A stretch of 64,000 bases of DNA from Streptomyces sp. B21-083. Lineage in GTDB: Bacteria > Actinomycetota > Actinomycetes > Streptomycetales > Streptomycetaceae. A program made the translations under genes and the position numbers. The stretch covers positions 620,001-684,000 of the forward strand of contig NZ_JARUND010000002.1 in assembly GCF_036898825.1 (NCBI RefSeq), written 5' to 3'. Below the pieces are notes generated by a model. It made no database searches, had not been told where the DNA came from, and worked only from the letters and a program-made list of their open reading frames with translations. This document shows positions 34,136-42,373 of the stretch, piece by piece (position 1 is the first letter of the stretch; every line of letters starts with the position of its first letter).

Positions 34136-34932
34136 GGCTTCTCGGTCAGCCACAGACGTTTCCCGTTCACTTCGGCGGCGGGCCGCTCCCAGACGCCGAC
34201 GACGGCCTCGGCCAGCTCCTTGACGTCCGTGAAGCCCGCGAACTTCGCGTTGGGTCGCTCGGCGCGCATCGCGTCGTGCACCAACGCCTTCACGACCAGG
34301 ATCGCAGCCGCCGACGACGGCCCGTCCCCGCCCTCCGACACCCCGGCCTTGCGGAAGAAGTCGGCCATGGCCAGCGTCCACGCCTCGGCGGCGGCCTTGG
34401 CGGCGGCGTACGCGGCGTTGCCCGCGGTGGGCTTGCTCGCGCCGGCGGCACTGGTCAGGACGTACCGGCCGCGGTCGCTGCGCTGGAGGGCCTCGTGGAA
34501 GGCGAGGGAGGTGTGCTGGACGGTGCGGATGAGCAGCAGTTCCAGCAGGTCCCAGTCGTCGAGGACCGTCTTGGTGAAGGTCTCGCTGCCGCGCCAGCCG
34601 CCGACGAGGTGGACCAGGCCGTCGACGCGCCCGAAGTCCTTCTCGATACGCGTGGCCCACTCCCGGGTCGACTGCAGGTCGAGCAGGTCGACGGTGTCGC
34701 CGACGACGGTGGCGCCGCCGTGGGCGTAGCTCGCCGCGTCCACGGCCTCCGCGAGCCGCTCCGGGTCGTTGTCCGAACCCACGACCGTCGCGCCCGCCTC
34801 GGCGAGCCTGAGCAGTGTCGCCCGGCCGGCCGGGCCGCCGGCGCCGGCGACCGCGATCACCGCACCGCTGAGAGCCCCGTTCCCCATCCTCATCGCCTCC
34901 TGAGCAGTGTTTTCGGTGGCACGGTCGCTCAC
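34132..34932 (-). CDS. SDR-family oxidoreductase
   Basis: The protein has 266 residues and a Rossmann fold: VIAVAGAGGPAGRATLLRLA for cofactor binding, then NDPERLAEAV, HLVGGWRG and the catalytic YAAAKAAAEAW (YxxxK). The glycine motif GAGGPAG is slightly unusual. GTG 34930-34932 overlaps the stop codon of the DUF6421 gene by 4 bp, so translation is coupled. Its position between DUF6421 and threonine aldolase suggests it reduces or oxidises a common intermediate. Confidence 0.88.
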   Translation of the reverse strand: MSDRATENTAQEAMRMGNGALSGAVIAVAGAGGPAGRATLLRLAEAGATVVGSDNDPERLAEAVDAASYAHGGATVVGDTVDLLDLQSTREWATRIEKDFGRVDGLVHLVGGWRGSETFTKTVLDDWDLLELLLIRTVQHTSLAFHEALQRSDRGRYVLTSAAGASKPTAGNAAYAAAKAAAEAWTLAMADFFRKAGVSEGGDGPSSAAAILVVKALVHDAMRAERPNAKFAGFTDVKELAEAVVGVWERPAAEVNGKRLWLTEKP

Positions 34933-36326
34933 GCGGCGATCCGCTCGGCGCTCTCCGCGGTGATCCCCTTGGTGGAGGCGATCACGTTCTTCAGCTTCTT
35001 GGAGAGGGCCTCATAGAACATGCTCAGCGGAAACTCGTCCGGAAGCACGTCGTCCACGAGCTTGCGCGGCGGCTGGCTCAGGTCGAGCGCGTCGGGACCC
35101 TTGGCCCAGCGGGAGCCCGGGTGCGGGGCGAGATGGGTGGAGACCAGCTCGTACGCCTTGAACCAGTGGACGAGTTTGGGCCGGTCGATACCCTCGCGGT
35201 ACAGGGTCTCGATCTCGGCGCAGAGCTGGTTGGTGACCTGCGGGGCGCGCTGCCAGTCGATGTGCAGCTTGTTGTCGGTCCAGCGGATCACGTCGTGGCG
35301 GTGCAGGTACGCGAAGAGGAGCTGGCCGCCGAGTCCGTCGTAGTTGCGGACGCGCTCGCCGGTGACCGGAAAGCGGAACATGCGGTCGAAGAGCACCGCG
35401 AACTGCACGTCACGGGCCTGCGGGACACCTTCCGCCTCCAGCTTCACGGCCTCCTTGAAGGCGGTGAGGTCGCAGCGCAGCTCCTCCAGGCCGTACATCC
35501 AGAACGGCTGGCGCTGCTTGATCATGAAGGGGTCGAAGGGCAGGTCGCCGTGGCTGTGGGTGCGGTCGTGGACCATGTCCCACAGGACGAACGCCTCCTC
35601 GCAGCGCTTCTGGTCGTGGACCATCGCGGCGACGTCCTCGGGCAGCTCCAGGCCGAGGATGTCGACGGCGGCGTCGGTGACCCGGCGGAAGCGGGCGGCC
35701 TCCCGGTCGCAGAAGATGCCGCCCCAGGTGAATCGTTCCGGCGCCTCGCGCACGGCGATGGTCTCGGGGAAGAGAACGGCGGAGTTGGTGTCGTACCCGG
35801 CGGTGAAGTCCTCGAAGGTGATGCCGCAGAACAGCGGGTTGTCGTAGCGGGTGCGCTCCAGTTCGGCCAGCCAGTCGGGCCAGACCATGCGCAGGACGAC
35901 CGCTTCGAGGTTGCGGTCGGGGTTGCCGTTCTGCGTGTACATCGGGAAGAGAACCAGGTGCTGGAGGCCGTCCGCGCGGCTCGCGGCGGGCTGGAAGGCC
36001 AGCAGCGAGTCGAGGAAGTCGGGCACCCGGAATCCGCTGTCGGACCAGCGGCGCAGGTCCTTGGCGAGGGCCTGGTGGTAGTCCGCGTCGTGCGGGAGCA
36101 GCGGGGAGAGTTCCGCGACGGCGTCCACGATCCGGCGTACGGCGAGATCGGCGTCCGCGGGGTCCGGGGCGTCCTCCCGGTCGAAGTCGATCGACCCGTC
36201 CTTGGCCTGCCATGGCCGGATCTGCTCGACGGCATCCTTGAGCACGGGCCAGGCCGGGTGCTCCACCACCCTGCCGAGCGGAGAAACCCGCTGGTCCGAA
36301 ACTTCCTGCACAAGAATTTCCGTCAT
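34929..36326 (-). CDS. DUF6421 family protein
   Basis: The protein has 465 residues and no signal peptide or membrane segment. The family function is unknown. A central stretch with conserved-looking His and acidic residues, WDMVHDRTHSHGDLPF then WMYGLEELRCDLTAFKE, is reminiscent of metal-dependent hydrolases, but this is only my reading. The ATG at 36326 has GGAGGATG just upstream. It is the first gene of the operon DUF6421, SDR, threonine aldolase, with 4-bp GTGA overlaps at both junctions. Confidence 0.75.
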   Translation of the reverse strand: MTEILVQEVSDQRVSPLGRVVEHPAWPVLKDAVEQIRPWQAKDGSIDFDREDAPDPADADLAVRRIVDAVAELSPLLPHDADYHQALAKDLRRWSDSGFRVPDFLDSLLAFQPAASRADGLQHLVLFPMYTQNGNPDRNLEAVVLRMVWPDWLAELERTRYDNPLFCGITFEDFTAGYDTNSAVLFPETIAVREAPERFTWGGIFCDREAARFRRVTDAAVDILGLELPEDVAAMVHDQKRCEEAFVLWDMVHDRTHSHGDLPFDPFMIKQRQPFWMYGLEELRCDLTAFKEAVKLEAEGVPQARDVQFAVLFDRMFRFPVTGERVRNYDGLGGQLLFAYLHRHDVIRWTDNKLHIDWQRAPQVTNQLCAEIETLYREGIDRPKLVHWFKAYELVSTHLAPHPGSRWAKGPDALDLSQPPRKLVDDVLPDEFPLSMFYEALSKKLKNVIASTKGITAESAERIAA

Positions 36327-36614
36327 GCCCCATCCTCCACGGGAGAACCTCTCGTCATGACACCGTATGTGTTCGAGGTTCCCGACCACAAGGCGAGACA
36401 GAAGAGATTGTCCTGCGGACCCCCATGGTCACCGCATTTTTTCCTGCCTGTAACCGGGACAACGATGACTTCCCTACCCGACGTCGGCCGGTTCACACCC
36501 CCTCCGGATCAGTCACTTCCGGCCAGCGGTTCCGGCGCGTCCGTACGGGTTCAATGCGGGGCCGGGCGGTTAGGCTGCGGCAGCCGAGCCGCCGTCGACG
36601 GAAGCGAGCTGACC

Positions 36615-37298
36615 TTGAACTTCCTGACCATCGGGCACCGCGGAATCATGGGCGTCGAGCCCGAGAACACCATCCGTTCGTTCGTCGCCGCCGAGCAGGC
36701 CGGCCTCGACATGATCGAACTCGATCTGCGCCTCAGCAAGGACGGCGCCCTCGTCGTCATGCACGACGCCGACGTCGACCGCACGACGGACGGCACGGGG
36801 CCCGTCGCCGAGATGACCCTCACCGAACTGCGCGCCCTCGACGCGGGCCGCGACGAGCGCGTCCCGGTTTTCGAGGAGGTGCTCGACGCCGTCGGCGCAC
36901 CGCTCCAGGCCGAGATCAAGGACACCGCGGCGGCGCGGGCACTGGCCGAGGTGATGGAGCGCCGGGACCTGACCGCCCGGGTCGAGGTGTCCTCGTTCCA
37001 CGAGGACACGATCGCCGAGATCGCCCGGCTGGTGCCCGGGGTGCGCACGGCGCTCATCGCCGGCCGCTACGGCACCGACGTCGTGGACCGGGCCACCCGC
37101 TCCGGCGCGTCGACCGTGTGCCTCGACATCCGCCGCCTCACCCTGGAGATCGTCGAGCGGGCGAGGAAGGCGGACCTGCGGATCATCGGCTGGGTGGTGA
37201 ACACCCAGGACGAGCTGCGCCTCGTACGGGCCCTGCAGTTGGACGGCGCGACCACCGACTATCCGCAGATCAAGCGCACGGGCCGCTTCACCGCGTAG
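36615..37298 (+). CDS. Glycerophosphodiester phosphodiesterase
   Basis: The protein has 227 residues. The GDPD barrel is clear: TIGHRGIMGVEPENTIRSF in two motifs with the catalytic His, MIELDLRLSKDGALVVMHD holding the metal Glu-Asp and second catalytic His, and EIKDTAAAR with the third Glu. No signal peptide is present, so it is likely cytoplasmic and recycles glycerophosphodiesters. TTG at 36615 follows GGAAGCGAG; a TAGGCT hexamer at 36571-36576 is a good -10 candidate. Confidence 0.88.
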   Translation: MNFLTIGHRGIMGVEPENTIRSFVAAEQAGLDMIELDLRLSKDGALVVMHDADVDRTTDGTGPVAEMTLTELRALDAGRDERVPVFEEVLDAVGAPLQAEIKDTAAARALAEVMERRDLTARVEVSSFHEDTIAEIARLVPGVRTALIAGRYGTDVVDRATRSGASTVCLDIRRLTLEIVERARKADLRIIGWVVNTQDELRLVRALQLDGATTDYPQIKRTGRFTA

Positions 37299-37313
37299 CG
37301 GGCACGCCGGAGT

Positions 37314-37853
37314 TCACCCCAGTTCCTTGACCAGCAGCTCGAACTGCAGATCGGCGCGCTGCGGAATCCCGAACCGCTCGTCGCCGTACGGGAAGGGGCT
37401 CATCTCTCCCGTACGGCGGTAGCCGCGCCGCTCGTACCAGGCGATCAGGTCGTTCCGTACGGAGATCACGGTCATGCGCATCTCCCGCGCACCCCAGGTC
37501 TCGCGCGCCACGCGCTCCGCCTCGGCGATGATCACCTTGCCGAGGCCCGCGCCCTGGAGGGCCGGGCTGACCGCGAACATGCCGAAGTAGACGTGGTCCC
37601 CCCGGTGTTCGAGCTGGCAGCAGGCGACCACCCGGCCGTCCTGTTCGACGGTCAGCAGCCTGCTGTCGGCCGACTTGATGACGCCCCGCACACCCTCCGG
37701 ATCGGTCCGCTGCCCTTCCAGGATGCCCGCCTCCGTGGTCCAGCCCGCCCGGCTGGCGTCTCCCCGGTACGCCGACTCGATCAGCTCGACCAGAGCGTCG
37801 ACGTCGGACTCGGAGGCGTCACGGAAGGTGGGTCCGGTGGCGGCGGTGTCCAT
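37314..37853 (-). CDS. GNAT-family N-acetyltransferase
   Basis: The protein has 179 residues. Acetyl-CoA-binding motifs are VYFGMFAVSPALQGAGLGK (motif A) and ARETWGAREMRMTVIS plus NDLIAWYERRGYRRTGE (motif B region). The substrate is unknown. It is convergent with the GDPD gene (15 bp apart), and its upstream region is the site where the mobile-element island has inserted. Confidence 0.9.
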   Translation of the reverse strand: MDTAATGPTFRDASESDVDALVELIESAYRGDASRAGWTTEAGILEGQRTDPEGVRGVIKSADSRLLTVEQDGRVVACCQLEHRGDHVYFGMFAVSPALQGAGLGKVIIAEAERVARETWGAREMRMTVISVRNDLIAWYERRGYRRTGEMSPFPYGDERFGIPQRADLQFELLVKELG

Positions 37854-37948
37854 GGCGGCGGTACTCCGGGTTCTCGGGTCGGGTCGGTTCGCTCCCGCGT
37901 GGCGAGGGCACCGTTGAGCCTAACGCCCATGGCGGGCGCTCCCACTAG

Positions 37949-39390
37949 TAGGGCTTGGTCAGGTTCATTTGCTGGTGGCGTGTCCGTTTGAGTAGGTGTG
38001 TCGTTGTCCGGGTGTGCTGGGTGGGGAGTTGGCCGCGGTCCGGTGTGATTTGGAGGACTTCGCGGCGGAGATGTTCGAGCCGTTCGCGCGGGCGGATCAG
38101 CGCCGGTGGGGCGAGGTCTATCTGCGGGGACTGCTGCTGGACGGACGGCGCAAGTCGGTTGAGCCGATGGCTGCCCGGCTGGGCGAGGACGGCAACCGGC
38201 AGGCTCTGGCCCACTTCATCACCTCCAGCCCATGGGACGCGGCGCATGTGCGAGCCCGCCTCGCGTGGCGGATGCAGCAGGTGATCAAGCCGACCGCACT
38301 GATCGTCGATGACACCGGCTTCCTCAAGGACGGGGATGCCTCGGCGTGCGTCGCGCGGCAGTACACCGGCACTGCGGGCAAGGTCACCAACTGCCAGGCC
38401 GGCGTATCAGTGCACCTGGCCTCCGACGCGGCGTCGGCGGCCGTGGACTGGCGCCTGTTCCTGCCCGAAAGCTGGGATCCCGCCTCACCGAAGGCCGATG
38501 GGGCCAAGGTGGCCCGCCGCACCATGTGCGGCATCCCCGAAGAGGTTGGCCATGTCGAGAAGTGGCAGCTGGCCCTGGACATGATCGACGAGACACGGTC
38601 GTGGGGCATCGATGTTCCGCTCGTCGTGGCCGACGGCGGCTACGGCGATGCGGCCGCCTTCCGGCTGGGCCTGGAAGAACGCCGGCTCAGCTACGCGGTC
38701 GGCATCTCCACCACGACCACCGCCCAGCCGGGAGAAGCACAGCCGCACACCCCGCCATACGCAGGCCGCGGCCCGAGGCCCCAGCCCGTCTATCCCGAGT
38801 CGGCCAAGACGGTGAAGAAGCTGGTCATTGCGGCCGGCAAGCAGGCGGCCCGGCCGGTGCAGTGGCGGGAAGGCTCCCGCCCGGGCAGCGGCCGCAGCGG
38901 CCTGAAGCGCATGTACTCACGGTTCGTGGCCCTGCGGATCCGTCCCGCCGGACGCGAGATCCGCAAGGCCGTCGACGGCCCGGAGCTGCCGGTGCGCTGG
39001 CTGCTGGCCGAATGGCCCGCGACCGAGCCCGAACCCGTCCAGTTCTGGCTGTCCAACCTGCCCGCCGACACCCCGCTGGCCACCCTTGTGCGCACCGCGA
39101 AACTGCGCTGGCGCATCGAGCACGACTACCGCGAGATGAAGCAGGCCCTGGGCCTGGCCCACTTCGAGGGCCGCACCTGGCCAGGCTGGCACCACCACGT
39201 CACCCTGGTCTCCGTCGCGCATGCCTTCTGCACCCTCCAACGACTGACGCGATCCCCAAAAGAGACGGCGTCGGCCTGAGCCTCTACCGGGTCACACGCG
39301 AACTGCAGTTGCTCCTCGCGCTCTGGACCGGCGCCTGCCCCACCTGTCACCGCGACATACCCAGGGCGATACCAACCTGACCAAGCCCTA
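37949..39390 (+). mobile_element. IS701-family insertion sequence A
   Basis: The element is 1442 bp. Its ends are perfect 17-bp inverted repeats TAGGGCTTGGTCAGGTT (37949-37965 and, inverted, 39374-39390). Both outer flanks are CTAG (37945-37948 and 39391-39394), the 4-bp target duplication of IS701-family elements. It holds one transposase whose frame is broken near the C-terminus. The right-hand CTAG has itself been hit by an IS630-family element. Confidence 0.88.
37996..39279 (+). CDS. IS701-family transposase A, frame break near the C-terminus
   Basis: A DDE transposase of 427 residues in frame 0. Landmarks are WGEVYLRGLLLDGRRKSVEPM, the first Asp in ALIVDDTGFLKDG, the second in PLVVADGGYGDAA, and the Glu region RWRIEHDYREMKQALGL. 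Frame 0 ends soon after HAFCTLQRLTRSPK, at 39279. The conserved tail (DGVGLSLYRVTRELQLLLA, then TGACPTCH) continues in the -1 frame to a stop at 39380 inside the right terminal repeat. The switch point is C-CCA-AAA at 39255-39261, a canonical -1 slippery heptamer in frame. Confidence 0.88.
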   Translation: MCRCPGVLGGELAAVRCDLEDFAAEMFEPFARADQRRWGEVYLRGLLLDGRRKSVEPMAARLGEDGNRQALAHFITSSPWDAAHVRARLAWRMQQVIKPTALIVDDTGFLKDGDASACVARQYTGTAGKVTNCQAGVSVHLASDAASAAVDWRLFLPESWDPASPKADGAKVARRTMCGIPEEVGHVEKWQLALDMIDETRSWGIDVPLVVADGGYGDAAAFRLGLEERRLSYAVGISTTTTAQPGEAQPHTPPYAGRGPRPQPVYPESAKTVKKLVIAAGKQAARPVQWREGSRPGSGRSGLKRMYSRFVALRIRPAGREIRKAVDGPELPVRWLLAEWPATEPEPVQFWLSNLPADTPLATLVRTAKLRWRIEHDYREMKQALGLAHFEGRTWPGWHHHVTLVSVAHAFCTLQRLTRSPKETASA

Positions 39391-40512
39391 CTAGTATCCT
39401 GCGCCAGAGATCCGTCGGCAGAGGCGGGCGAGGGAGTCGAGGATTTCTTCGGCGGTCTTGGTCCAGATGAACGGCTTTGGGTCTTCGTTCCAGTCCTTGA
39501 CCCAGGCGCGGATGTCGGCTTCGAGGGCCTGGATGTTCTTGTGTGCGCCGCGGCGGATCATCTGGTGGGCGAGGTAGCCGAACCACCGCTCGACCTGGTT
39601 GATCCAGGAGGATCCCGTCGGGGTGAAGTGCAGCTCGAACCGCGGGTGTTTAGCCAGCCATGCCTTGATTGCCGGAGTCTTGTGGGTGCCGTAGTTGTCC
39701 ACGATCAAGTGGATCTGCAAGTGTGCGGGCACCTCCTTGTCGATGCGGATCAGGAACTTCTTGAACTCCACGGCCCGGTGCCGACGGTGCAGGGACGTGA
39801 TGACTTCACCGGTGGCGACATTGAAGGCGGCGAACAAGGTGGTGAGGCCGTTGCGGACGTAGTCGTGGGTGCGCCGCTCGGGCATGCCCGGCATTATCGG
39901 CAGAACGGGCTGGGAGCGGTCCAGGGCCTGGATCTGCGACTTCTCGTCCACCGAGAGCACCACCGCGCCCTCGGGCGGGTTGAAATAGAGGCCGACGACG
40001 TCGTAGACCTTCTCGATGAACAACGGGTCCGTCGACAGCTTGAAGGTGTCGGCCAGGTGCGGCTTGAGCTGGAACTGCCGCCAGATCCGGCCGACCGTGG
40101 ACTTCGACAGACCACTGTGTTGCGCCATCGATTTCCTGGACCAGTGGGTGGCGTTCTTCGGCAGTTGTTCCAGCGTGGTGACCACGACCTCTTCCACCTG
40201 ATCGACGCTGATGGTGGGCGGCCGGCCCGGCCTCGGCTCATCGCCCAGACCGTCCAGCCGCTCGGCAAGGAAGCGTCGCCGCCATTTGCGGACCGTGTCC
40301 GCGGTCACCCGCAGATCCCGGGCGACCGCGACAATCGGCGGCACTTCCGGCCCCGCGCACGCCAGCACAATCCGCGCCCGCAGGGCCAGCGCCTGGGCAG
40401 ATGTCGCCCGACGCATCCACCGCTCCAACACCGCCCGCTCGTCATCAGACAGCAGCAACGGTTCAAGCTTTGGGCCACGACGAGGAACTGACGCACCAGT
40501 AGCAGAAGTCAT
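39391..40512 (-). CDS. IS630-family transposase
   Basis: The protein has 373 residues from ATG 40512. The N-terminal helix-turn-helix region reads VARDLRVTADTVRKWRRRFL, and the DDE catalytic domain has VVLSVDEKSQIQALDR (Asp), HLIVDNYGTHKTPAI (Asp) and SSWINQVERWFGYL (Glu). It is a full-length, apparently intact transposase. The stop TAG at 39391-39393 lies outside the terminal repeat and is made from the TA target duplication plus the next base. Confidence 0.93.
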   Translation of the reverse strand: MTSATGASVPRRGPKLEPLLLSDDERAVLERWMRRATSAQALALRARIVLACAGPEVPPIVAVARDLRVTADTVRKWRRRFLAERLDGLGDEPRPGRPPTISVDQVEEVVVTTLEQLPKNATHWSRKSMAQHSGLSKSTVGRIWRQFQLKPHLADTFKLSTDPLFIEKVYDVVGLYFNPPEGAVVLSVDEKSQIQALDRSQPVLPIMPGMPERRTHDYVRNGLTTLFAAFNVATGEVITSLHRRHRAVEFKKFLIRIDKEVPAHLQIHLIVDNYGTHKTPAIKAWLAKHPRFELHFTPTGSSWINQVERWFGYLAHQMIRRGAHKNIQALEADIRAWVKDWNEDPKPFIWTKTAEEILDSLARLCRRISGAGY

Positions 40513-40547
40513 GCAACTTCTAACGATCAACTACTGGCGCAGGACAC
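39394..40547 (-). mobile_element. IS630-family insertion sequence
   Basis: The element is 1154 bp with 14-bp inverted ends GTATCCTGCGCCAG on the left and GTGTCCTGCGCCAG on the right (one mismatch). TA is present on both sides (39392-39393 and 40548-40549), the family's 2-bp target duplication. That TA is the centre of the CTAG next to IS701 A, so this element landed inside an IS701 target duplication. Confidence 0.78.
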
Positions 40548-40549
40548 TA

Positions 40550-40805
40550 GGACCTGTCCGGCCGATCAAGTCGCAGGAAGGCAGCAGCTCCTGTCTGATC
40601 CCGGTGAGCGGGGTGATGGGGGTCCCCCCGCGCGAGGTGTTCGAGCGTGGGGGAGCGTGCAGCTGCAAGGCGGAGGAGGGCGTCGACGCGATGGGGGTCC
40701 CCCCGCGCGAGCGAAGTCGAGCGTGGGGGAGTCGGCAACCGACGACAACGCGGCAGATGTGCGCACCACACCCCGCGTCTGCGACATGATCGGCCGGACA
40801 GGTCC
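40550..40805. mobile_element. MITE-like element with 26-bp terminal inverted repeats
   Basis: About 256 bp with no transposase. The ends GGACCTGTCCGGCCGATCA are perfect inverted copies (40550-40568 and 40787-40805), and the match extends to 25 of 26 bp (GTCGCAG after one mismatch). CTAG overlaps both ends (40547-40550 and 40805-40808). Inside are two copies of a streptomycete palindromic repeat. The element looks like a non-autonomous derivative mobilised by an unlinked IS5- or IS630-type transposase. Confidence 0.7.
40615..40733. repeat. Two copies of a Streptomyces palindromic repeat
   Basis: GATGGGGGTCCCCCCGCGCG begins at about 40615 and again at about 40690, each followed after a variable short loop by CGAGCGTGGGGGAG. 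Each copy can fold, since GGGGGTCCCCC and the CCCCC/GGGGG arms are complementary. This is a common dispersed intergenic repeat in streptomycetes; here two copies sit inside the MITE. Confidence 0.7.
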
Positions 40806-40808
40806 TAG

Positions 40809-42372
40809 TACTCCAGCAGTACTTCGTGGCTTGACCTGGGGAAACGTCGAGCGGTGGGAGTGTAGCGGGCAGTTGGCCGTCACGGGCGGCTTCTGCCCGC
40901 CCACCCCTCGAAGGAGTGCCCGCGACGGCGGCAGCACATCTGTGCGGGGAAGCCCCCGAGTGTGACCATCGAACAGGCAGAGACCTGGGACCGCGACCTG
41001 GACGACCTCTTCACCACCATCGGACACCGCTTCGGCCGCGTCGAACCCCGCCGCCGTATGCGGGACTACGTGCGCGCACTGCTCGCACCGGTAGCCCGCA
41101 AGAACAGCTGGCAACTGGCCGAGCACGCCGGCCACGCAACCCCGGACGGTCTGCAGCACCTGCTCTCCCGAGCCCGCTGGAACTGCGACGACATCCGCGA
41201 CGACCTGCAGACCTTCGTCGCCGAACACCTCGGCCGCCCCGACGGGGTACTGATCATCGATGACACCGGGTTCCTGAAGAAGGGCACCACCTCCGCCGGA
41301 GTCCAAAGGCAGTACTCCGGCACCGCCGGCCGCACCGAGAACTGCCAGATCGGCGTCTTCGCCGCCTATGCCAGTTCCGCCGGCCGCGTCCTGGTGGACC
41401 GGGAGCTGTACTTGCCGAAGTCCTGGACCGACGACCGTGACCGATGCCGCGCGGCCAAGGTCCCCGATCAGCGGGAGTTCGCGACCAAGAACACCCTCGC
41501 GGCGACGATCGTCCGCAGAGCTGTGGCCTCGCCACTGCCGGTCGCCTGGGTCACGGCGGACGCTGCTTACGGACAGGACAACCGCTTCCGCCGGATGCTG
41601 GAGACATCCGGCGTCGGCTATGTCCTGGCCGTCCCCAAGTCCCAGTTCTCCCTGGCCGGCCCGCGCATCGACAGGGTCTTCGAGCAGGCCCCCGACCAGG
41701 CATGGGAACGCCGTTCCTGCGGCGCGGGAGCGAAGGGGCAGCGCGAGTACGACTGGGCGGCCCTCCAGTTGCGCCCCGTGGCCGAGTACGACCACCAGGA
41801 CGGCGTGTTGATCCGTCGGCGGTGGGCGCTGGCACGGCGCAGCCTGAGCCGGCCGGACGAGATCGCCTACTACCTCGCATACGCACCGCTGGATGTCGCA
41901 GTGGACGAACTGGTGCGGGTCGCCGGCGCCCGGTGGGCGATCGAGGAGTGTTTCCAGGCGGCGAAGAACGAGTGCGGCCTGGACGAGTACGAAGTCCGCC
42001 GCTACGTCGGCTGGTACCGGCACATCACCCTGGCCATGCTCGCCCACGCCTTCCTCGCGGCGATGAGCGCACGAGCAGCCGAAAAAGGGGATCCACCGAT
42101 GAGGATGCCGTGGTCATCGAGCTCACCGTGGCGGAAGTGCGGCGACTCCTGGCAGCTCACGCACCCCGAGACCTTCGCACCCACACCCACGCGTTGAGCT
42201 GGTCGCACTGGCGCCGACGACGCCAAGCGGTGGCCCGCCGCTGCCACTACCGCCGTCGCGGGCACTCCTTCGAGGGGTGGGCGGGCAGAAGCCGCCCGTG
42301 ACGGCCAACTGCCCGCTACACTCCCACCGCTCGACGTTTCCCCAGGTCAAGCCACGAAGTACTGCTGGAGTA
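40809..42372 (+). mobile_element. IS701-family insertion sequence B with 123-bp terminal inverted repeats
   Basis: The element is 1564 bp. Its ends begin TACTCCAGCAGTACTTCGTG and the inverted match is perfect for 123 bp at each end (40809-40931 and 42250-42372), or 127 bp including the flanking CTAG (40805-40808 and 42373-42376). Such long identical ends are unusual for the family. It encodes a transposase related to IS701 A only at the family level. It sits directly against the MITE, sharing its CTAG, and 15 bp before the VOC gene. Confidence 0.85.
40962..42197 (+). CDS. IS701-family transposase B, frame break near the C-terminus
   Basis: Frame 0 gives 411 residues from GTG 40962, with DDE landmarks VLIIDDTGFLKKGTTSAGVQ, PVAWVTADAAYGQDN and RWAIEECFQAAKNECGLDEY. 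After HAFLAAMSARAAEKG the frame-0 tail becomes atypical. The conserved tail (DEDAVVIELTVAEVRRLLA, then CHYRRRGHSF) is in the -1 frame and runs to 42301, ending within the right terminal repeat. The switch lies at the run AAAAAGGGG (42082-42090). The position matches that in transposase A. Confidence 0.88.
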   Translation: MTIEQAETWDRDLDDLFTTIGHRFGRVEPRRRMRDYVRALLAPVARKNSWQLAEHAGHATPDGLQHLLSRARWNCDDIRDDLQTFVAEHLGRPDGVLIIDDTGFLKKGTTSAGVQRQYSGTAGRTENCQIGVFAAYASSAGRVLVDRELYLPKSWTDDRDRCRAAKVPDQREFATKNTLAATIVRRAVASPLPVAWVTADAAYGQDNRFRRMLETSGVGYVLAVPKSQFSLAGPRIDRVFEQAPDQAWERRSCGAGAKGQREYDWAALQLRPVAEYDHQDGVLIRRRWALARRSLSRPDEIAYYLAYAPLDVAVDELVRVAGARWAIEECFQAAKNECGLDEYEVRRYVGWYRHITLAMLAHAFLAAMSARAAEKGDPPMRMPWSSSSPWRKCGDSWQLTHPETFAPTPTR

Positions 42373-42373
42373 C

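Noticed and set aside
35121..37298. A 725-codon plus-strand open frame
   Set aside because: Only its end (from 36615) is a real gene, the glycerophosphodiester phosphodiesterase. The rest is antisense to the DUF6421 gene and is open because of high GC content.
40615..40733. The repeated palindromes as a CRISPR array
   Set aside because: Only two copies, with internal symmetry and no spacer regularity or cas genes; they are known-type Streptomyces intergenic repeats.
40566..42047. A 493-codon frame opposite the transposase of IS701 B
   Set aside because: Antisense shadow of the transposase; no domain is recognisable.
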